This document shows, in pieces, positions 10,691 to 27,900 of a stretch of DNA of 64,000 nt. A program made the translations under genes and the position numbers. Source of the DNA: Linum tenue. Taxonomy: Eukaryota > Streptophyta > Magnoliopsida > Malpighiales > Linaceae. Under the pieces are notes generated by a model. It was given only the letters and a program-made list of their open reading frames with translations, was not told where the DNA came from and did no database searches. Within the stretch, counting starts at the first letter, position 1; every line of letters begins with the position of its first letter. The DNA lies in assembly GCA_946122785.1 (NCBI GenBank), contig CAMGYJ010000009.1, forward strand, positions 12,802,937-12,866,936, given 5' to 3'.

Positions 10691-12420
10691 TATTATATAA
10701 AGAAAATATATACAGTACATTGAATCTTATGTTAAACAACAAATGTAAACCACTTTCTAAATAGAAAAGGAAGATGATGGTATCACTACTAAAACACACA
10801 AGTTTTATTAGGGATCAAGACCCACTAAATGATCACTAAATCTGATGGGAGAATCAAAATGACATAAAATATGGAAAACAATTCGGATAGAACAAGTCGA
10901 GATAGAAGTAGAGGAAGGTAAAAGGATCTAAAAATCCAGCGCAACCTCCCATTGTAGTATGCGCTCATCTAAACCAAACCTGACATTTAGTTCTCATATC
11001 CGATAACTAAGGACCACATAGAAACACCTAAGCAGCGCACAATGGTGTCAATCTCAACTTAAACGAGAAAGAAACTTCTATTGTAGCATGCACTCATCTA
11101 AACCAAATCCAACATCTAGTTCTCAAATCCAATAACTTGGCTTGTTTACGGGGAGACCATAATCAATCACAAAAAGTAGTTCTTCTTTTCTAGATACTTT
11201 GAAGGCCTGAACTAATGCACAATCGAGAAGATGAATAGACACAACTAGACCAAACGCATTGGAAATTACCTCCTAAGCCTGACCAGACTACCACGTCACC
11301 AATAGTAAAAAAACTTTCCAACCAAAAAGGTTCTTTTCGACAGATAAGAGTCCACAAACTTGCATGCACACTCAAACTCAGGTCGTGATTGAAGTATAGG
11401 GGCATATTCCAACACTCATCAACCTGTGGGTTCATGGGGAAAAGACTCAAGCAAGAGAGTGATTCAGTTAAACCGAAATAAATCACGAAACATAAAGGTC
11501 ATGGTTGTAGAAAATTGGCATGCTGCTGACAACTCGGCTGATATACCGAAGGAGTACGATTGTGTTGTGTAATTCCATCCTAGAACAAACAAAGCAACCA
11601 TATGAAAGGTGAGAAAGCGAGTTCCCGATGTTGCTGGGAAAAACAAATGAAGGAGATAAGAGAAGAGCAGTGTACCCATTGGAGAAGACGAAGGTCGGAG
11701 TGGAAGAAGGTTTCCCAAACTTAGTTGGGAGACTGTAATTTGATACCCTAGCAGCAACAATCACTGCCAAGGGGACGAAATCCGCCGAGAAAGAGAATTC
11801 CTTGATCTCCATTGATAGTGAATCCTAAGTAGCAGAAACCGGCGAGAAAAAAGGGCATGTAAACAATGGGGAAGCCGAAACAGCTAAAGAAAGAAAGGGG
11901 ACAAATTTAAGCTTGGGTCGGGCCTTTATGTAATTTGATTGTTTTCCTTCTTCTCATGGCCTCTTGAACAGAAAAAATGGCCCAACCCGCAGCTAATTTT
12001 GGAGTTTCTCAAATTGCTTTTCTTTGACGACATACTGAATGGTATTTGCTCCATTGCAAATCTTACACTTAATATGCGGTTAAATTACACGTTTGGTCAC
12101 TCAAATTGTACAAATTTTGCACGTTTGCCATTTGAATCATTTTCTTATTTCTTATTTGTCACTAACTTTACGAATTCTTTCACTATTAATCACCGGTCGT
12201 CTGTCTCCGTCAGACTCTATTAAGGGTGTAACGTGTCAAGAATGGTTGTTTATTAGGTTGACAATAACGTTGTGGGTTGTTTTTCAATAGAAAATGAATT
12301 CCATTTTTTTTTTCTTTAGTCCATTGTCGATTGGTCTCTATGGTGAACATAGGTAGATAACATGGTGGATGACCTTTATTACTAGTACACAATACTGCTT
12401 GGCCACTTGCTTCCTTTTTC
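10691..12420. other. Unassigned region with uncharacterised minus-strand ORFs
   Basis: Two overlapping minus-strand frames at 11464-11812 and one at 11190-11486 might be remnants of a gene (it opens MEIKEFSFSADFVPLAV). I recognise no domain and no consistent splice pattern. A CACTAC sequence followed by TAAAAC at 10784 resembles a CACTA-element end. The stretch at 12070-12230 (TTAAATTACACGTTTGGTCA) resembles common plant repeat DNA. No confident gene is present. Confidence 0.35.
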
Positions 12421-12899
12421 TGACCTCTTTATTTGATCATCAACTCAAAAAGAAGAGTGGGAAGCATTTATTGAAGAATGAGTCTATTGTGTACTATGAC
12501 CATGTTGATATTGACTAGTCTGGTTTCTATCCTAGACTTGCCACGCATCTATATTCTATAAGGAGTATGGTGGGAAGCTTACAAATCCATATTTTTATTG
12601 GAAAGCTCCTCTTCACAAATCAATGACGGAAATTACTAAAGATGAAGACTTATTGGAAATGACCACATAAGCTAATAAAGCTCCTATAATCATCAAACTT
12701 TATGCTATGGTTGAGCAAGTAGTTCTTGAATTTATGGAGAGTGATGATAAAGAAGATGCAACTCAACATGGGGAAAGGAGGTAACGGACGGTAGGTGATG
12801 CCGTGAGGAGGATGATGATGAAAGAAATGATGAAGATAGTGACTTGAGAACGATTCTAACTTGGATCTTAGCGATGGTGATAGTGCAAACTTTTAGAAG

Positions 12900-14090
12900 A
12901 ATGTGAATGTAGAGGTGGAGGCCGAAATGGGAGTGCTTGGTGGTGGAGACTCTAGCATCAATGATGCAGAAATAAACAAAAAGGAATCTAGTTATGTAGA
13001 CTCGGATGATTATAGACCTATCCAGAGTTTGGAGGATGAATCTTAAGGTGCGAAAATTCTAGATTTTGAGTGGACCGAGACATGGAGATGCAAACATATG
13101 CTATTACTAAAAAGCTCAGCAGTGTTGGTGTTTTGAAGGATGCACTCAAGAAGTACTCTTTCGTGGAAAGCAACCAATATTTTTCAAAAAGAATTATAGA
13201 AATAGGTTGCAAGTGATGTGTGAGGTATTATGTCATTGGTACATATGGGCATCCAAGGTGAGGGATGAGGATGATGTGAGGATCCCTGGATGGAAATTGG
13301 AGCACGCAACAAACTGCATCTTTACCTCAGAAATAAGTATGCAACATACAAGTTCTTGGAGGATAACAAACTAGGAAGGTGGCAGCAGACCACAATATGA
13401 TTAAGACGTTGTTGAAGCAAATTGTAAAGGAAGATTACATGGAAAATATTGGGGATATAAAGGTATGGAGAATCAAGAAGACAACAATTGAGAAGGTCTA
13501 TGGAACTATCAAGGATGGTTGAGATTGGAACAATGTGATTGTGGATTAGAGGAATATGGGTCTTGTTATCATGTGGAAAGGGATTAGGAGGAACTGATGT
13601 TGTTATATGCATGTAGATGATGATGGGTAAATAAGTGGGTTGGTCATTTGTGTATAAATATTGAGAAAAAAACTCCAACGATTGAGCCAAGAAGCTCTTA
13701 AGTGGGATGCTGAATCAAATGACAATGATGAGTTTGAGGTAAGGTGGCACAACAAGCAACTTGTAGTTAATTTGAGAGACAAGACTTGTATTTGTAGAAG
13801 GTGTGAGTTAACCGATATCCCTTGTGAGCATGTCATTCAAGCAATTGGTAGGGTAAAACTTAGGGTATATGATTTTGTGGTTGGTTGTTACATAACAATG
13901 CACAATGAAAGAGTCGAATGGTCCGAAGCTACAAAGCAGAAGGTCCATTCATATATATTTGCATGAAAGGAAGAGAGATTCAAATAATCTTACCCCAAAC
14001 TTGCTACATCCATAGAACCTCTGCCCTGGATTTGCATCGGTCCAACTAGTCCTCAAATGTTTTGGGTACCCACAGTGACAACATTGGGGT
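12900..14090 (+). pseudogene. Mutator-like (MULE) transposase relic
   Basis: Degenerate MuDR-type transposase, which in intact form cuts and moves Mutator elements. In order, broken frames give an N-terminal acidic stretch and an LKDALKKYSFVE / YRNRLQVMCE / WHWASKV-like region (the MuDR DNA-binding module). Then, after a deletion of the central catalytic core, comes the SWIM zinc finger CICRRCELTDIPCEH inside the 13661-13966 frame. The tail ends VGCYITMHNERVEW. Stops and frameshifts are frequent and the DDE core is not readable. It may sit inside a larger element bounded by the CACTA-type end at 14583. Confidence 0.75.
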
Positions 14091-14570
14091 AGACATGGCT
14101 CACATCGCCAGCCTCCAAAGTGCACTAGTTATTGAAGAGGATGAGGAAGAAGACAGAGAATGAGGGATAAGTAAAAGGAATGTGGTTTTGTCCTTTAACG
14201 GAGGACAAGAGGGTAAAGAAGACAAGAAGAAGATAGAGGTGAAAGAACAAACATGGTGGGTGAGAAGGGATTTTAATGGTGGACAAAATATTTTTTCCCA
14301 CCTAAAAGGTAAAAAGTAGAGACAAAATGGGGAAAAGAGTTATTTTTTCCTCTCATTCCACGTCAGTACATAAACTGAAGCAACTAAAAAATGTATTGGT
14401 TACAGAAAAAGATGACGCAAATATGCTGAAAATTGTGTCGGTTAAATTTAGTCGACGCAAACTCGCAAGAAAACTATGTCAGGCCTTTCACCGACACAAT
14501 CTCGAATGCAAAATAGATTTTTAGTGTGAGTTAAATGAAGTGACACTATACAACCGACACTAAACCCCTG

Positions 14571-14583
14571 TTTTCTTGTAGTG
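14571..14583 (-). mobile_element. CACTA transposon terminus
   Basis: TTTTCTTGTAGTG reads CACTACAAGAAAA on the minus strand, the standard plant CACTA terminal inverted repeat. The subterminal DNA to its left carries repeated CCGACAC/GTGTCGG words, as is usual for these elements. The element should extend leftward. A candidate opposite end at 10784 (CACTACTAAAAC) lacks a matching 3-bp target duplication (TAT versus TGA), so the pair is not proven. Confidence 0.6.
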
Positions 14584-14834
14584 TGAGCTCGTAATTTAGA
14601 TAAAGCCCATACTTTATGTTGGATGAGAACCTTAAAGCAAAGGTGTTTCCAGCCTTTTTTAACTACTAAGAGACTAAGATAATTCACACAGACATACTCA
14701 ATTGATTACTCACATATCATTTGTATATAATTTTGTTAGAAGACTACTCTTAATGGTAGTAAGATAATTATACTATTTTCTCGTATTTATGTTAAGGGTT
14801 AACTATGAGTTATTATTAAGTTTTAAGACTTTGC

Positions 14835-14858
14835 TACGGTGACTTGCAAGTCACCGTA
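14835..14858. repeat. Perfect 24-bp palindrome
   Basis: A perfect inverted repeat with no spacer, centred at 14846/14847: the half-site TACGGTGACTTG is followed directly by its complement CAAGTCACCGTA. It is followed by a GGTCGACCT/AGGTCGACCT pair within 50 bases. It lies just upstream of the copia relic and may belong to a repeat terminus or to a short foldback sequence. Confidence 0.75.
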
Positions 14859-14929
14859 ACTTGCACTTTTCGGTCGACCTCGTTTAGGATTAGGTCGACC
14901 TAATCTATTGTTTGTGTAAAAAAAATTCA

Positions 14930-17900
14930 TGGTGCATACTTTGGAGATTCATATCTTACAATTGGCTCGATGGAAATTGGAGATTAATGGCTTGTTTTGA
15001 AGCTGGAGTGACTCTCTACACATTGAAGTACATGGGAGCTCGATAGAAAGTCCATAAGACCATTTTTGAACCTGATCAAAAGGCTACGCCAAAATTGGGA
15101 AACTGCTTGAAAATGTCTCTGGAAACGTGTTTGTGAAGCCTACTTTGGAGCTCAATTCGAGAAGCATGGATGAGATTCGTGTCCAGAGGCCTCTACCACA
15201 TGAATGTAGGTATGTTTTTCTACAGATTAAAGACATTGGATGAAAAATTGGTTATCTAGAAGTTCACAACATTGTTTGATACGCAAAGACAACTAGAGAA
15301 GTATGGGTCGACTTGAAAGAGCAATTCAGTCAATTATTACTGATTCTGAATGGTTATCAATTCGGGTTGTAACGAGCATATCACCAAGGATACCCACTTG
15401 TTGAATGTTGAGTTATCTAGACAAGATCATCAACGTGTGAGGATTCTGAATGATGAAAGTGTTCCTGTTGAACAGATTGGCACACACAAACTTGATTTTA
15501 ACTGGAAAGCATCTTGCATGTGTAAGAGTTTAAGTGCAATCTTTTGTCATTCCTCAAATGAACTCAAGATTTTCTTTTGACAAGAAATGAACTCAAGACA
15601 ACGACGACACACTTATATTCTTTTGTGATTTATGCATACTCTAGGACCGTGATTGGGAAGTGGATTCCCCGTAATGGGCTCTACTACCTCAAGTTGTTTG
15701 AGAGAAAGGAGTCTTTTGTGTGTTGTTGTCGGTGGTCAACACTCTATCTCTGAGGAAGTTTGGCATCCCCGTCTTGGACATCCTTCCTTGTTAAATTTTT
15801 CTTGTTTACGTTCATTTATTTTAGTTATGTGCATCAAGGAACATGGCTTGTCTCATTCAATTCCCATGCAAAACAAAGTCTACTTCCTCTTGAGCTTAGT
15901 CGATTGAGATTTCTGATTTTTTTGAGTTAATTCATATTGACATTTGGGGTGGATACCGAACTTTGTCACTTAGCGGAGTGCATTGTTTCTTAAAAATTGT
16001 TGATGATTTTAGTCGTGGAGTTTTGGTATATCTTTTGAAGTGCAAGTCAGGTCTCTCGTTATCTCCTTATGTTCTTTGAAATGGTTGTTACACAATTTGG
16101 GAAGAAAGTTAAACGCATTTAGTTCGACAATAGTTTAGTTTCAAACTGTAGTTATGCGTGACTACTATGAGAGCTCTTATATTATTCTGCAGACTAGTTG
16201 TAACAATAATCCCCCAACAAATATGGGGTTGTTAAGCGTAAGCATAGGCATATCCTGGAGACTTCTAAGGCACTACGTTTTCATGCATGACTCCCCTTGC
16301 ATTCTTGGGGTGAGTGTGTACTCACTACGGTCAACCTCATCAACCTATTGCCCAACATGACAACAAATAAGACACCCTACGAGCTCGCCTTTGGAAAACC
16401 TACGCCTTATTATATTCTCATCTCTGATCATTTGATCGTCTCCATTATGTTAAAGATAATCATGGGGCACTTTAGAAGTTTGCTGACATTTTTTAGGCTA
16501 TGTAGGTACACAAAAAGGGTTATAAAGTGTATGATCTTCTCACTCGCAAGGTACATGTGTCGCGTGAAGTCATCTTCCATTAGACATATTTTCCTTCCCA
16601 TACTCAAGACCCATAGGAGTTCCATTATGTATTGTCGCCTTTCCTTTCAAATTCAACTAATATGGATGGGTCCCTCTCAAGTCTGTTTGATGATGTCCAT
16701 ACCAAATAGTGCTCATCCCAAATTTCTTCATAAGACTAACCTGTTGTCGAGACTTCACCTCCTAAAGGCGATACTAAGTCGTCTTAACTTGGAGATGCCA
16801 CTTTTGCTTGACAGTCTTCACCATGATCACCCTTCACTCCTATTCCTATGGCTCCTCTTAGTGAGGTCAATAAGACACCTACTCCAGCTCAGTTGTCTCC
16901 CAAAATCGGTCATGTTCCATGTCACAAATGACCTCCTCCATACCTTGATGTCTACGAAATGTACTTGCACAATGCTTCACACGTTTACTACAGGTTGTCC
17001 CACTATGTTTCTTATGAAAGTCATAGTCCTCAACATCAAGCTTTCCTTATTGTGATCGCTCGAGACATTGATCCTCAAAGCTTCTCTCAAAGCGTGAGGT
17101 ATTCTTGTTGGAGGGACGATATGAACACGAAATTCATGCTCTCAAAATCAATGGAACCTGGAGCCTTGAGCTCTAATTGGTTTTTAAGATTAAATATTGA
17201 CATGATGGTAGCAATGAGCAATATAAAGCTCGGTTTGTTGCAAAAGGTTACACTTAGATTGAAGGTGTGGATTACCATGATACTTTTGCTCCCATCAAAC
17301 GCTTCTCGTTGTTTATGGTCCTATTATTGTAGCTTCCATTCATAGATGGTTTATTCACCAACTTGATGTGAATAACGCTTTCATCCATGTGGATCTTAAG
17401 GAAGAAGCTCACATGAATATCCCTCATGGCTTTGTTGCTAAAGGTGATAAACTGATAATCATGCTTTTCATCTCTATAAGTCTATCTATGGTCTTAAGCA
17501 GGCACCTCAAAATTGGTATAATAAATTCACATCTGCTCTGTGTTAGCTTGGTTTTCAAGCTTCTCCTGTATATCACACCTTGTTAATTTTTCACAAGGGC
17601 GCCACGTTCATTTTGGCTCTCATCTACGTCGATGACGTCCTCTTAGCCAAAAATGATTTGGATTTTATCACTCACGTCTAAAGGTTCCTCGATGATCATT
17701 CAACATCAAGCACTTGAGGCCGTTGAAGCATTTCCTTTGCCTTGAAGTTTCTAGATCTCCTTGTGGCATCATTCTCACTCAGCGAAAATATGTCTTACAT
17801 ATTCTTGAGGAGGCAGGGGTCCTCGATGCTCTCCCTCGTGCTTTTTTGGTTGAGCGTAATCATCAACTCACCAGATCCAACTTTAGTCCTCTTATTGATG

Positions 17901-18125
17901 GTTCTTCTTATCATCATTTGGCGGGTCTCTTCTTTTATCACCATCTCTCGTCCTAACATCTCCTATACGGTCAACATTTTGAGTTTCTTCGTCCATGATC
18001 CTTCGCAAGCTCATATGGATGTAGCTATTTGCACTCTATTCTATTTGAAGACGTCTCCTGACCATGTTCTTTATTTCCCAGATGACAGCCCACTTGACGT
18101 TTTCGCCAATTTGGTCGTGGAATAA
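14930..18125 (+). pseudogene. Ty1/copia retrotransposon polyprotein relic
   Basis: Degenerate gag-pol of the Ty1/copia superfamily, with domains in the copia order. A gag (UBN2-like) scrap occurs at 15290-15340. A protease-type INSGCNEHIT follows at about 15350, and a GAG-pre-integrase EVWHPRLGHPSLLNF at about 15752. Integrase pieces run at 15930-16440. Reverse transcriptase has LDVNNAFIHVDLKEE at about 17363, YGLKQAPQNWYN at about 17490 and LIYVDDVLL at about 17620. The connection region follows at 17710-18120. There are many stops and frameshifts, and an internal deletion in gag. No long terminal repeats could be paired, and an RNase H end is not evident, so the copy is truncated and dead. 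Confidence 0.88.
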
Positions 18126-18317
18126 CCTTTCATGCAACTTTCCACTCTAGATACAAGAGTTCATGATGATCGCATATTACTATCTACTGTCTAGGGGTTG
18201 ACGTTTAACCAGCTCGCCCCTAATGGTCTCAAAACCAATGTGATAATATAGTAATTGTAAGGACTTATCAATATAAAACAAAATCTTAATTGATTTACTC
18301 ATTTACATATCCCAATG

Positions 18318-18523
18318 AGACTCAGATATACTTTTTATTATCGGATTATTATGAATACTAATGCATTAATTTTAGACAAAAAAGGAAGCGATATTGACGA
18401 GAATGGCCATTTTACTAGTTAGACTCAGATATACTTTTTATTATCGGATTATTATGAATACTAATGCATTAATTTTATACAAAAAAGGAAGCGATATTGA
18501 CGAGAATGGCCATTTTACTAGTT
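18318..18523. repeat. Near-perfect tandem duplication, 103-bp unit x2
   Basis: Unit 1 spans 18318-18420 and unit 2 spans 18421-18523. Both begin AGACTCAGATATAC and end TTTACTAGTT. They differ at only one readable base (TTAGAC versus TTATAC), so the duplication is recent. It lies between the copia relic and the 3' end of RABH1. The rest of 18125-18780 shows no gene. Confidence 0.9.
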
Positions 18524-18780
18524 AGCCATGTAAGTTACTTTCTAGTTCTAAGAATGAGAAAGTATTAGAGATGTTATAGAAAACAGGGTAAATTGATTAT
18601 GTTAATGTTTAACAAGATGATCATTGGTTGTTGTCGCGGTGAGAAAATCATGTATTGATTGTATGCCTGAGAACATTTTTGTGATCTACTAAAAATTTTA
18701 GGATTTAACTCTATAAACTCCAAATGTATGGTTTTATCTATTTTCATGTCATTTTATGTTCATTTTAGGAAAATACATTT

Positions 18781-23252
<4,472 letters not shown>

Positions 23253-23548
23253 TGTCAATCTTTGTGATTGTTCTATTCGTCTTCTTTTTTCAACCAGGAG
23301 GAAAGTAGAAAAATTATTTTTCTTTTTTTCTTTCTTTCAAGGAATTGTGTGATGGTTAAAATGTTTGATCGAGTTTGTTTGAGATCTGAATCTTCAGATG
23401 GAGAAGCAATTGAATTAGAAAAGAAAATTGATAGTTTTCTTTCTTTCTCTCCGTCTCCTTTGATGGAAAGAAAGACGAGATAAAATAGTGGAAAGAATGA
23501 GAATGAAAAAAGAGAAGGAATTTAGAAATTTAGTCACTTTGAGTTTGG

Positions 23549-23556
23549 TATATATA
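23549..23556 (-). promoter_or_regulatory. Probable TATA box of RABH1
   Basis: TATATATA on the minus strand, about 300 bases upstream of the start codon at 23252. Pyrimidine/purine-rich sequence suited to a 5' UTR lies between them. No other TATA-like element is nearer. Confidence 0.45.
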
Positions 23557-23559
23557 GGG

Positions 23560-24616
23560 GCGAGATAAAATCGCCAATTCTTCCAACATACTTGTCTTAT
23601 TTATTGTACTCCTGTATTATTTCAACACTAATCTACAAGGTCGATCAAGATAAGCATCTTATTAATTTATTTATCTGATCGTAAACCTATATCTTGTTAT
23701 TTTTATTTTGACTTCACATGTCTTATCTGAATATGTAAAATTGTTGTAATAGTTGCGGGGAAACCATTTATCTAGTTTATCCTAATTATTTCTACGATAA
23801 GAAAACTATAATTTCTCAATTTGGATGTAAGAGATTATTTCAAAATTCTTTCTTTTCCTAACAATATAGATTGGGGTTTGAATATGGACATTCTATCGAG
23901 CCCAATTCAACAAATTAAAAGAGTTTATTCATCTTTTCAAATTAATATTCCAGAGAGTCATATAACCACGATCCATACACAGAGCAGAGATTCAATTTAA
24001 CCTCTTAACTTAAAGAACAAACTGAGTCAGTTTAACTTTGTTTGATGGGAAATTCTATAGTGCCAGTCCTAACCGGTGCCGCACATCATAACCGGCTACT
24101 GCAAGTTTGGTAAGGGTGAGAGAAACGTATTGCACTTAGAGGGGTTTTCATGGGAAAGACAATGCAGTCAAAAGCTATCTTTAAAACCTAAACTTTTACG
24201 CTTTGGACCCCTCAAAATTGTAGCTTTTTGTTAAAGAAAGCTTTATGCACTAAAAGCCCAAGTAAAAGCTCTCAAGCCTAGTAAAAGGTTTAGAAGATAG
24301 CTTTTAAACCTCATTTTTAGACTTTTGATATTCAAGTATTATGACAATATTAAAGGAGTGTGTAATTGTCTGTACCAAATCAAACCTTGAGGACCACATA
24401 GCAAAGTAAAAAAAATTGGGACCAAGGACTGGACCAACATTACGTTCGGTCCAGTGTGATCCGGTTTTGTCTGGTCTAAATATGAACCAATCTAATTTTC
24501 CTTCAGTATTTATAGAATTCATAAGACCAAGAATTAGACTGCATTATATTTCGTCAGTTTTGTCTGTTCTCGATGTTGGCTTGGTACGATGCAGTCTTTC
24601 TCTGGAACAAACTGTT
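23560..24616. other. Intergenic DNA upstream of RABH1
   Basis: AT-rich and without a gene on either strand. The words at about 24050-24115 (CCGGTGCCGCACATCATAAC, CCGGCTACTG) recur in reverse orientation and diverged form at about 28800-28855. This suggests a repeat pair or the two ends of a large old element. Confidence 0.4.
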
Positions 24617-24621
24617 GCACC

Positions 24622-24915
24622 TGTTAGTGAATGGTATATGATCCAAGATTGAACCTCTCCTAACAACTCGAGTTATCGGAATCAACTGGTTCTTGACATG
24701 GTATCAGAGCCTTATGTGATCGAAAGGTCTTGTGTTCGAATCCCGATGACCGCCGTTTGTGAAGCACATGGTATCATGTATTCAGACCTGTGCAAACGAA
24801 ATCCCTTATGAGGTGACTGGCTTTCGTTTGAGGGGGTGTGTTAGTGAATGGTATATGATCCAAGATTGAACCTCTCCCAACAACTCGAGTTATTAGGATC
24901 AACTGGTTCTTGACA
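24622..24915 (+). mobile_element. Complete SMART/TRIM mini LTR retrotransposon with 5-bp TSD
   Basis: A whole terminal-repeat element only 294 bp long. The 77-bp LTRs at 24622-24698 and 24839-24915 begin TGTTAGTGAATGG and end TTCTTGACA, and differ at about four positions. The primer-binding site TGGTATCAGAGC starts directly after the 5' LTR at 24699, as expected for initiator Met-tRNA priming. A purine-rich tract (TTTGAGGGGGTG) abuts the 3' LTR. The 5-bp duplication GCACC flanks both sides (24617-24621 and 24916-24920). The internal region encodes nothing, so mobilisation would need enzymes in trans. TRIM/SMART elements are a known plant class; this copy is structurally complete. Confidence 0.93.
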
Positions 24916-24920
24916 GCACC

Positions 24921-27900
24921 GACTACCATATTGGGTCTGGTTGGTTCAAATTTTCTAGCCAAAATAGAAAAATGAAATTTTTTAAGTCGGATTATCCTTT
25001 CAGTCTTCTCTTCTACAAATTCATCATCCCTAATTCATTCCCACTTCTTCTTTCTCATTTTTTCTCTCCATCCAGATTCCTGCCGCCAACGTCCTTTCCA
25101 TCCTTGCAGATCCCACCCCTATGACTACAATTTTGTTTAAGCTCATCTTCATCAACCTCCCATTTGCCACCACTTTCACTTACTAGTGAAGGTTGCCTAC
25201 AACACTTCTCATATTTTTTTCTTGAAAGAAGGAGAAAAGCAGTGGATACTTGTTTAAAAGTCTATTAATTTAATTTATGTGTGTGAGAGTGGTCTTTAAT
25301 ATATGAGCTAGTTCGCTTATTTTTTATATATTTTTTAAAATAAAAGTTATGATTAGAAAATGCCTATCAAATTCATATAATATTAGAAAGCTTACGCTTT
25401 TACGCCTCCGCTTTTACCCATAATTTTACTTTTACATAGAATATAAACTTTGACTACATTGGCAAAACAAGTTTTTCTTTGCTTTAATTTTTTTTTTCAT
25501 ATAATGTATTTTAATACTTTTTATAATTGGATTCATTGTTGGTTTGTAATATAATATGTGAGATGATCGGTACTAAACTATATTATACAAGATCTTAGAA
25601 ACTCTTAATCTATAGACATCCAATGAAATTTGATCTAATGACCCACAACTAATAAAAAATAAGGAGGGTAGACTGGGAATTCTTTACCTCTCTGTCTTTT
25701 TTATTATTATTATTAACTGATACAAATCCAAATGAGAGAAGACACAATCAAACATTACTTTTTCTAATTTCCTAGTTTTCCTTAATCATGTCATATCTCA
25801 CTTGTTTTAATTCGTAATTTAAAAAATTGCATAGAAATGCTTAATTATGATAAACATAATGATATTTATTATTATATATTTTGAGCAAAATAAAAATTAA
25901 CTTTTCGAAACACGCTTTGGTCATAGTAGTATCACTATCATACCATCATGATATGATAGTGCCATGATGATATATCTCTTTAGTTTTAACTCAAAATCTA
26001 AAAGAAAATTATAGAAAAAACTCATTAATTATGATCTACTCAATGATATCCATTTTATTATGTTTTAAGCAAAATAATAACTATTCATTCAAAAACACAT
26101 TTTGTGCTTCACTGTCATATCATGATCTTACAACTATGATACTATAGGTAACACTATCATACCACATTGTCATATCATGATATTATCACTATGATAATAT
26201 GATATCATGATATAATAATATGATATCATGATATGAAAATATGATATCATGATATGAAACTGATAAGATGACATCAATTTTTGTGCTCAAAGATAAAACT
26301 TAATACTATCTTACTATTATATCATACCAATCAGGGGCGGACCTAGATAGTAAAGAGCTGTGTCGACCGACACACCTCCGCCTTAAAATTTTGTGAGTGA
26401 ATTATGTTTCGTCGGCATAAAAAATTATAATTAGATACTTCCGACACGCCTCCAATAAGTACAACCGACACATCTTCCTTACATTACATGGAATTTATGA
26501 ATTTATTGCTACAAAATTACTAAAATATGTGTTATTCATTTTAATTTTTAATTAACTATAAAATTCAATTTATTTTAGTTTATTTAAAAAAATCCCACCA
26601 ACAGTGCCCCCATTCTCGTTCAAGATTCCATGACTTTCTCAATTTAAGCTTCTCATCCAACTTAGCTTTTACCTAATCCGTGGGTCGGATGAATTATTAT
26701 ATTTATTATTTTTTTATGTTAATCATTTTGTTTATATTTTAATTTTTTTGAAATTTTTGAAATAATTTATTTACAATTTGAAATTAATTTTTGTGATATT
26801 AGTGATAATTAATTCATATTTTTATTGATCCATGTAGGTGTAAGACGACTTATTCCAAACTTGTGCAGGGAGTTTTATTCCAAATTCTTTTATTTTTATT
26901 TAACATAATTAAATTCATTCATATTATTTTAGGATATGGTCTAGTGGGGATGAGAAAATTCAAATTTGAGGTCAACGACCAACAAAAAAATTCAATCACA
27001 TTTTAAAATAATTTGGGGTATTCTAAGTAGTTGATTCATGATTTCAAAGTCATTTTTGTCCTACGTGTTAATTGTGGCATTAGCGGTAATTAGTTCAAAG
27101 ATATTTTAGTTGATAAAAGCATCCTAACTTATTGTTGTCTGTATATTTTTTGGTATTTTAGAAGAAAATATTGCACTTGTTGTCATCTTGAATTGCCTTG
27201 AAAGGTACTTATTTATAAGAGTCGATATCATTAACTTGATTGTCTATGAGCTCCAAACGAAACTAAGTAATTATGCAATGAAGTAGTAATTAAAAACTTT
27301 AAGGAATTTATCAATTGGTATAATATGGAAGGATAAAAATCACCAAATACTGTGTTCAAAATTGATGGTCAACAATCATATAAAAATGTGTGAGAAAGTA
27401 AAATTGTTGTCGTTCATTAGTATGTCTTTGATTTGCATGCATCAAAACTAATCTAGATAGTGTTATTCTCTATAAAATAACTTGCTCTCGATCCACCAAT
27501 CCTCTAGGTTGTTACCCCCCACCTAATCTTTGCCCTAACCCTGTCCATAGCCAGCTCATCTGCTTCTCCCGCCTTGTTGAAACCCCAACAGTAGTGGCCT
27601 CTACGATCTTAGTCTCGCTTATGCCCGAGCATAATCGTAGTTGGTTTTTGTATCAAAGTTTTTTATCAGGAATTAACCTATATACATGTTAAATAAAGGC
27701 AAGTATTACAAAAATGTGACTTAGATTGAGTTCACTTATAGTTTGTCGGTTATAGTTTCGTTTATCGAAATCATTCTCCACCCAAGTTCCCATCATCATG
27801 TTCAGATTCTACTGACAAACAATAGCCCATAGCTCACTTAGCTAACAGTCGGGACTAACATGTATCTAGTCCATTTTAGGATGGTCTTTTCTTTCCATCA

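Noticed and set aside
10784..14583. A single CACTA element spanning both CACTAC-like ends
   Set aside because: The 3-bp flanks (TAT and TGA) do not match and the inverted ends share only the first bases; only the right terminus is retained as a feature.
14700..18250. Long terminal repeats for the copia relic
   Set aside because: No matching direct repeats or primer-binding site could be paired around 14.9 and 18.1 kb.
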